Shown: positions 6,150 to 10,390 of the stretch, in pieces
Numbering within the stretch: position 1 is the stretch's first letter
Layout of the letters: the number at the start of each line of letters is the position of its first letter
Assembly: GCA_041648755.1 (NCBI GenBank)
Contig: JBAZOJ010000132.1
Location: 1-10,390 of the forward strand
Reading direction: 5' to 3'
DNA length: 10,390 nt
Source: JBAZOJ01 sp041648755
GTDB taxonomy: Bacteria > Planctomycetota > B143-G9
Position numbers and translations under genes: made by a program
The notes under the pieces: model-generated
Seen by the model: the letters and a program-made list of their open reading frames with translations, nothing else
Database searches by the model: none
Told to the model about the DNA's origin: nothing

Positions 6150-7040
6150 CTACTTGCCAGCCCTTCTGACCAGGAACTGGGTCAACGCCCGATCAAATGG
6201 CGTGGATGTGTCAATTCCCACATATTCGATTCGCTGACGAGAGCATTCCCTCTTGACTTCTTCGATGTGATTTCCCAAGGCTTGCAAGTAGGCGCCCCGA
6301 ACAATTTCAGGGGCAACAGGTACGGCATCTCCGGTTTCCGGATCCACCATGTCAACAGGACCGGAGAAGCCAAAGTTGCGCTCCTGGGCATCGAGGACAT
6401 GGAAGATAACGACATCATGGCGCGAATGACGCAGATAGGCGAGTCCGCGAGCAATTTCGTCAAGGGGGCTGAGCAGGTCCGAGAAGACCATGATCAGTGA
6501 GCGATGCCGCACGAAAGCCGCCAAGCGGCTCATACTGTCGGCAAAACGTGTACGGCCTCCCGGGCGGCTTCTGGCCAACTCGGTCAGAATCCGGGTGAGG
6601 TGAAGGTTCTTGCTTCGGGCAGGGAAGACAGACCGTGGGCGCTCGTCATAAGTGAACAGACCGACGGAATCCTTCTGGTTAATCATCAAGTACCCAAGCG
6701 ACGCAGCAAGGCAGATGGCATACTCCAGCTTGGTCAGCGAGGTGGTGCCGTAGTCCATCGAGCCTGAGATGTCCACCGCCAGGAACCCCTCCAGAGTCGT
6801 CTCAGCCTGGAAGAGCTTCACGAAGTACTTGTCAGTCCGGGCATAAGCGCCCCAGTCGATGTACCTGGGTTCGTCACCCGGGATGTACCGTCGATACTCC
6901 GAGAACTCGACGCTGAATCCGTGGCGGAAGCTGCCGTGGAGGCCGCTCAAGAACCCTTCGACGATGAATTTTGCCTTCAGGTCGAGCCTGGATATTTCCT
7001 TGATGACTTCCGGCCTGAGGTATTTTTCCACGTTGGACAT
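6150..7040 (-). CDS. DUF58 domain protein with VWA-like MIDAS motif
   Basis: This is a 296-aa soluble protein of the DUF58 family. DUF58 proteins usually accompany MoxR AAA+ ATPases and VWA-domain proteins, and are thought to act as adaptors in assembly or maturation of exported or metal-containing complexes; the exact job is not known. The signature is plain: residues 35-64 contain HGSFRHGFSVEFSEYRRY and PGDEPRYIDW, the conserved DUF58 core. The VWA-like half follows, with DISGSM at 90-95 (a D-x-S-x-S metal site), GGRTRFADS with Thr163 and VFSDLL with Asp187 completing a MIDAS-like set. No membrane segments are present, as in the short form of the family. The ATG at 7040 with AGGGA upstream is chosen over an upstream start nine codons earlier that lies within gmhA. 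Only one base separates it from the gmhA stop. It is the last gene of its strand, ending 18 bp from the convergent lipoprotein gene. Confidence 0.92.
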   Translation of the reverse strand: MSNVEKYLRPEVIKEISRLDLKAKFIVEGFLSGLHGSFRHGFSVEFSEYRRYIPGDEPRYIDWGAYARTDKYFVKLFQAETTLEGFLAVDISGSMDYGTTSLTKLEYAICLAASLGYLMINQKDSVGLFTYDERPRSVFPARSKNLHLTRILTELARSRPGGRTRFADSMSRLAAFVRHRSLIMVFSDLLSPLDEIARGLAYLRHSRHDVVIFHVLDAQERNFGFSGPVDMVDPETGDAVPVAPEIVRGAYLQALGNHIEEVKRECSRQRIEYVGIDTSTPFDRALTQFLVRRAGK

Positions 7041-7041
7041 A

Positions 7042-7620
7042 TCAGTTCCCTGAGACAGCCTCCTCAACCATGTCGCACCAGCAGTGCAGGAGCAATGTAT
7101 GGCATTCCTGAACGCGCATTGTGCGCGCGGATGGAGCCTTTACAAGAAAATCGCACAGGCTTGACATCGCCCCGCCCGATTCGCCGACCAAACCCAAAAC
7201 GTCGATTCCCGCAGTCCGAGCTACTTCGATTGCTCGCAACACGTTGCGGGAGTTACCGCTCGTGGAAAGCGCAACAAGAAAATCGCCCTTCCTGCCAAGA
7301 GCTGTCAACTGCCGGGCAAAGATCTCATCGAATGAGAAGTCATTGCCGCATGCGGTGATCGCCGAAGTGTCGGTTGTCAGGGCGATGCCAGCCAATGGAC
7401 TGCGGTTGCGCTCAAGCCGGATAGTCAGTTCCGCGGCAAAGTGCTGCGAGTCAGCGGCGCTCCCACCGTTACCACAGAAGAAAACCCGCCCTCCGGACTT
7501 CAGACAGCGGGCGGCCAGTATCGCAGAGGATGCAAGAACTTTGGCTATCTGCGAATTCCCAGCCAGCGCGGCAACTGCTTTCAGGTGCTCGGAAAAGTGA
7601 GAATCATATTTCCCATGCAT
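7042..7620 (-). CDS. gmhA: Sedoheptulose-7-phosphate isomerase (phosphoheptose isomerase, GmhA-type SIS protein)
   Basis: GmhA converts D-sedoheptulose 7-phosphate to D-glycero-D-manno-heptose 7-phosphate, the first step to ADP- or GDP-heptose for lipopolysaccharide core, S-layer glycans or other heptosides. The 192-aa product has the normal length and the family motifs: CGNGGSAADSQHFAAEL (residues 49-65, metal/catalytic His60 and Glu64), CGNDFSFDEIFARQ (91-104), the SIS phosphate loop STSGNS (119-124) and RVQECHTLLLH with Gln171 and His179, spaced eight apart like Gln172 and His180 of E. coli GmhA. I chose the ATG at 7620, preceded by GGAG; the frame is open much further upstream, but only across the E1 alpha gene. 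The upstream stop and this ATG read TGATATG, with one base between. No other heptose-pathway gene (hldE, gmhB) is in view, so a different SIS-domain sugar isomerase cannot be fully excluded. Confidence 0.9.
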   Translation of the reverse strand: MHGKYDSHFSEHLKAVAALAGNSQIAKVLASSAILAARCLKSGGRVFFCGNGGSAADSQHFAAELTIRLERNRSPLAGIALTTDTSAITACGNDFSFDEIFARQLTALGRKGDFLVALSTSGNSRNVLRAIEVARTAGIDVLGLVGESGGAMSSLCDFLVKAPSARTMRVQECHTLLLHCWCDMVEEAVSGN

Positions 7621-7621
7621 A

Positions 7622-8581
7622 TCATCGCTCCGCGAAGAGGTCGGAAGTTGCTTCTTCGACAGGTGGGAAGGGCATTGCTTTGGCAATCTCAAGTTCCGCA
7701 GATATGAACTCGCGCACAGACCGCGTAATGTCGTCAAGTCGGGCTGCGGCAACTCCAGACTGTTCGAGCCGGGCTCGCACGCGCAAAATCGGATCCCGCT
7801 GTTGCCAGGAGGCTTCTTCCTCGCGAGTGCGATACTCCCGCGCGTCGGATTTTGAGTGGCCTTTCGTGCGATATGTCTGGGCTTCGATGAAGGCAGGGCC
7901 TTCGAGTGAGCGAAGGTGCGGAGCAAACCGGCCGACTGCCTCACGAACAGATTCCGGGTCATTCCCGTCGGCGATCAGCCAGGGCATATCGTAGCTTGCG
8001 GCTTTTGGGCCTATAGCCAAGCCGGACAAAGCTTTAGAGACAGGCGTTGACATAGCGTAAAGATTGTTCTCACAAAGGAAAAGGAGAGGCAGTTTCCAAA
8101 GAGACGCGATGTTCATCGTCTCGTGCCACACACCCTCGGCCATTGCCCCTTCACCAAAGTACGCCACGACAATCCGTCCGGTACGGAGGTGCTTCTGTGT
8201 CAGGGCCGCGCCTGCCGCAACGGGCAGCATTCCGGCAGTAATGCCGTTGGATCCGAGGTGACCTATCGACATGTCGCTGAGGTGCTGTGTTCCGCCCTTG
8301 CCTTTGCAGTACCCGCCAAGTCTGCCCAGTAATTCGCCGAACAACAATGAGGGTTTCGCCCCACGAGCCAGGAAATGCCCGTGTCCGCGATGATTTGAGA
8401 CTGTCAGGTCCTCAGGGCCCAGTTCGGAAGAGACCCCGACCGGTACTGCTTCCTGCCCGATGCAGAGATGCGTTGTGCCGGAGATCAGACCGGAGGAAAA
8501 CAGGCCTTCAATGCTCTCCTCGAAGTGCCGGATTATCAGCATCATGCGGAGATCACTCAGCGCGCGGTCGGCATTGAACAC
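7622..8581 (-). CDS. Thiamine-diphosphate-dependent dehydrogenase E1 component, alpha subunit (PDH/acetoin dehydrogenase type)
   Basis: E1 alpha pairs with E1 beta to decarboxylate a 2-oxo acid or cleave acetoin with thiamine diphosphate, and passes the acyl group to a lipoyl E2. The 319-aa product has the full family length. It shows HRGHGHFLARG (64-74), GKGGTQHLSD (94-103), GHLGSNGITAG (107-117), the ThDP/magnesium motif GEGAMAEGVWHETMNIASLW ending in ENN at 171-173, and the loop YRTKGHSKSDAREYR (237-251). The thiamine motif has GEG where pyruvate and acetoin enzymes usually have GDG; GEG is normal in branched-chain keto-acid dehydrogenases, so activity is plausible. Overall it looks closest to acetoin/pyruvate E1 alpha (pdhA/acoA). 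The start is a GTG at 8581 behind a strong AGGAGG at 8585-8590, only three bases away. No E1 beta, E2 or E3 gene lies next to it; gmhA follows after one base. Confidence 0.92.
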   Translation of the reverse strand: MFNADRALSDLRMMLIIRHFEESIEGLFSSGLISGTTHLCIGQEAVPVGVSSELGPEDLTVSNHRGHGHFLARGAKPSLLFGELLGRLGGYCKGKGGTQHLSDMSIGHLGSNGITAGMLPVAAGAALTQKHLRTGRIVVAYFGEGAMAEGVWHETMNIASLWKLPLLFLCENNLYAMSTPVSKALSGLAIGPKAASYDMPWLIADGNDPESVREAVGRFAPHLRSLEGPAFIEAQTYRTKGHSKSDAREYRTREEEASWQQRDPILRVRARLEQSGVAAARLDDITRSVREFISAELEIAKAMPFPPVEEATSDLFAER

Positions 8582-8584
8582 AGG

Positions 8585-8590
8585 CCTCCT
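8585..8590 (-). promoter_or_regulatory. Ribosome binding site of the E1 alpha gene
   Basis: A full AGGAGG on the minus strand, overlapping the stop codon of the upstream DUF4159 gene and three bases before the GTG at 8581. It supports the GTG start; the next in-frame start (ATG, residue 13) would remove the beginning of a conserved helix. The spacing is short, as it also is for parA. Confidence 0.65.
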
Positions 8591-10390
8591 AATTCTTCAG
8601 GGCGTAGAGGAAAATGTTTACTGCGATCTTGAAGCAATCGTCGGGCGCGTAGCCGCGGCAGAGAGGACAGGGATGGGAATCGAGACCGCAGGCAATGGAG
8701 TACTTGGAGTAGATAACGCAATATCGGCTTCCGATCTGGATTCCCTCCAAGTCAGGGCTGACCAGGTCAGGATACAGCTTCGCGACCATGGGGCGATAGG
8801 CCACTTGGCGGATATCATACCCGCATGTCATCAGAGAGGCAGTGAGAGGGATTTTCTGCAAGGGCTTGTCGGGGAGTACGCCTGCAATGAACTTGCGGAA
8901 TGACGCATCGAACTCGACGCGGCCGCAACAGGCTTCCGCGAAGAGAGTCCCGCCGCGCTGCAGGAATTCTGCGAGCCTCTCACACGCCTTCTTGTCGAAA
9001 TCGAATCCGAAATGGCCGGTTTCGAATAGAATCGGGTAGGTGTACAAATCCGTGGTGGAGAGTTCAACAGGCTCGGGTGCGACCCCGACTGTAACTCCCG
9101 CCTCATCCCTGATCTTCGCCATAAGGTGGGGAACGTCGAGACGATGCGGCTTCCACTGCCCGCCGTGGCGAATCTGGCCGACAACGACTGCGCCCCGTTG
9201 GGGTCTGTCAGGCCTGTCACTCATGGTTGCCAGGGAAGAGAACTCAACGGGATCCACTCTGTTTTTCAGTCTGCGGTCTCCCACAAGGAAGCGCAGGATG
9301 TTCGTGCCGAGTTCGAATGAGCTTCCCGCAGGATCTGCGGTAGTCCATTTACAGGAGTAGCTCCCCTTCGGAATGTAAAGGACATTGGTGCTGCATCCAT
9401 CTGAAAGACCGAAAATAGTGGGCCTGTTGTCTGGCGGGATGTCGAACTCGAAATCGTATATCTCGTGATCCTTTGGCAGGGGCATCAGTGGAGAGTCGGG
9501 GAACATCTCGGACATCAGCTTGCGGAACGACCGGTCGAACTGGTCTGAATCAGAGCAGGCAACAGCGAGAACCGTGCCTCCGTTGTAGATGTACTCCCGC
9601 AGGATGCTGCGCTCAGGTGGGGAAAGGTCGATATCCTTCAGGCCGGAGATGAACAGCACGGGCGCCTCAAGAAGGTCTTCGGCGTTGACGCGCATACGCG
9701 CAAGCTGCCATGTGACGGGCTTTCCGAGTTCCTTGGAGATGTACTGTGTCAGATTTTCGAGATCGTAGTGGTCATTGTCCCAGTCATTTCCACGGCGTTC
9801 GAGCTTCTGAACCATCAAGGGGGTTCGGCCCTTTGCCAGGAATAGAAGGCTGAACGCGACTTCGGACGGATCCCCCGGTACAAGGCGTGAAACAATAACG
9901 GATGCGCCCCCACGATACCAGTCAAAGCCACCGAAATATCGCTTTGCGGTCAGAATTCCGGCCCTTTCGACGGAGTAGAGCATATATGAGTCCCAGCCGC
10001 CAATGCTTGAGTTGGGATCGAATTTACTGTCGAGCCACTTGACGCCGTTTTCGAAGGCTATGTCGACAATCCGGTCGGCGCAGTGGTGCTTTTTTCCATC
10101 TATGGCCTCTTGAGCCAGCCATAGTGAAGCAACACCGGCTGCAGTCATCGAACAGTAGGAGCCTATGCGTTCCTGATCTGTCCAGGCGGAGTATCCCCAC
10201 CCGCCATCGCTGACCTGGGTTCTGCGGAAATGGTCCCGGGATGATTTCCAGATACTCACGGGAATCTGGATTCCGGCATCCTGGGCAGCTTTCAGACCGA
10301 GAAGAGCGAACTGCGTGTTGGAGTTGTCTCCCGTCTCAGAAATACCGCGGAAATCTCGGCCGGAAACGGAATAGCCCCACATGCCATTGC
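8589..10390 (-). CDS. Squalene-cyclase-like repeat protein with two DUF4159-like domains, N-terminus beyond window
   Basis: The frame is open to the right edge; an internal ATG at 10382 lies in NGMWGYS, itself a cyclase-type repeat motif, so the true start is outside. Numbering from that ATG, residues 1-145 resemble prenyltransferase/squalene-cyclase alpha-alpha repeats (GMWGYS, DGGWGYS at 59-65, a further IGGW at 127-130). Two copies of a DUF4159-like flavodoxin-like domain follow, at about 205-372 and 396-597. They align with each other: APVLFISGL against YPILFETGH, YIYNGGTVLAVAC against FLQRGGTLFAEAC, FDRSFRKLM against FDASFRKFI, and FPDSPLMPLP against LPDKPLQKIP. The second copy ends with a cysteine cluster, ACGLDSHPCPLCRGYAPDDC (564-583). 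DUF4159 proteins often lie in MoxR/DUF58/VWA loci and their role is unknown. The cyclase fold here need not mean terpene chemistry. The E1 alpha gene starts 7 bp after the stop. Confidence 0.82.
   Translation of the reverse strand, partial: NGMWGYSVSGRDFRGISETGDNSNTQFALLGLKAAQDAGIQIPVSIWKSSRDHFRRTQVSDGGWGYSAWTDQERIGSYCSMTAAGVASLWLAQEAIDGKKHHCADRIVDIAFENGVKWLDSKFDPNSSIGGWDSYMLYSVERAGILTAKRYFGGFDWYRGGASVIVSRLVPGDPSEVAFSLLFLAKGRTPLMVQKLERRGNDWDNDHYDLENLTQYISKELGKPVTWQLARMRVNAEDLLEAPVLFISGLKDIDLSPPERSILREYIYNGGTVLAVACSDSDQFDRSFRKLMSEMFPDSPLMPLPKDHEIYDFEFDIPPDNRPTIFGLSDGCSTNVLYIPKGSYSCKWTTADPAGSSFELGTNILRFLVGDRRLKNRVDPVEFSSLATMSDRPDRPQRGAVVVGQIRHGGQWKPHRLDVPHLMAKIRDEAGVTVGVAPEPVELSTTDLYTYPILFETGHFGFDFDKKACERLAEFLQRGGTLFAEACCGRVEFDASFRKFIAGVLPDKPLQKIPLTASLMTCGYDIRQVAYRPMVAKLYPDLVSPDLEGIQIGSRYCVIYSKYSIACGLDSHPCPLCRGYAPDDCFKIAVNIFLYALKN

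Noticed and set aside
6139..6175. Inverted repeat TCCTGG/CCAGGA at the convergent junction as a bidirectional terminator
   Set aside because: The stem is six bases with a 25-base loop and there is no T-run on either side. Most of it lies within the DUF58 coding region.
7621..7962. N-terminal extension of gmhA by 114 residues
   Set aside because: The open frame overlaps the E1 alpha coding region in a different frame. The GmhA family starts close to the ATG at 7620, which has GGAG upstream. The extension has no recognisable motif.
8139..8153. GEG in place of GDG in the thiamine motif of E1 alpha as a sign of inactivation
   Set aside because: Branched-chain keto-acid dehydrogenase E1 alpha subunits carry GEG at this position and are active, so the change is not evidence of loss of function.
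8460..8903. Plus-strand open frame of about 147 codons opposite the E1 alpha/DUF4159 junction
   Set aside because: It spans two confident minus-strand genes and their junction, and its translation shows no family motif. It is best explained as an antisense shadow in GC-rich coding DNA.

Overview
The window reads as a gene-dense bacterial chromosome segment of moderately high GC, in two blocks that meet tail to tail near position 6140. The host cannot be named from the sequence. Secreted GH5-type glycosidases with a DUF5060-like domain, DUF58 proteins and DUF4159 proteins joined to squalene-cyclase-like repeats are common in environmental Gram-negative lineages such as the Planctomycetes/Verrucomicrobia/Lentisphaerae group and several uncultured phyla. 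I infer a bacterium of that kind with low confidence. The ParA/ParB pair is of the chromosomal (Soj/Spo0J) type, so the replication origin may be nearby.

Left edge, minus strand (1-1263): parB, cut by the window edge, lies downstream of parA and overlaps its end. A perfect 16-bp palindromic parS site sits between parA and its -10 box, so the site of centromere loading and the parA promoter occupy the same DNA.

Plus strand (1332-6131): five genes run divergently from parA, with junctions of 4-bp overlap, 1-bp overlap, 4-bp overlap and a 12-bp gap, and so look like one transcript. They encode acylphosphatase, an ABC-2-type permease with no ATPase beside it, a metallophosphoesterase, a secreted 790-aa GH5-like glycoside hydrolase, and a lipoprotein with a C39-like cysteine peptidase domain. 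No obvious pathway joins them. The last two act outside the cytoplasm.

Minus strand (10390-6150): four genes run toward the window centre: a 5'-truncated protein with squalene-cyclase-like repeats and two DUF4159-like domains, a thiamine-diphosphate dehydrogenase E1 alpha subunit with no beta subunit next to it, a GmhA-type sedoheptulose-7-phosphate isomerase, and a DUF58 protein with a MIDAS-like site. The last two junctions both read TGATATG, which implies translational coupling. DUF58 and DUF4159 genes often belong to MoxR-ATPase/VWA loci, so two metabolic genes appear to be embedded in such a locus; the MoxR gene would lie off the right edge, if it exists.

No rRNA, tRNA, CRISPR array, insertion sequence or phage gene was seen, and no gap between genes exceeds about 70 bases. 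The most noteworthy signals are the parS/promoter overlap, the tandem DUF4159 duplication with a cysteine cluster in its second copy, and the orphan E1 alpha coupled to gmhA.
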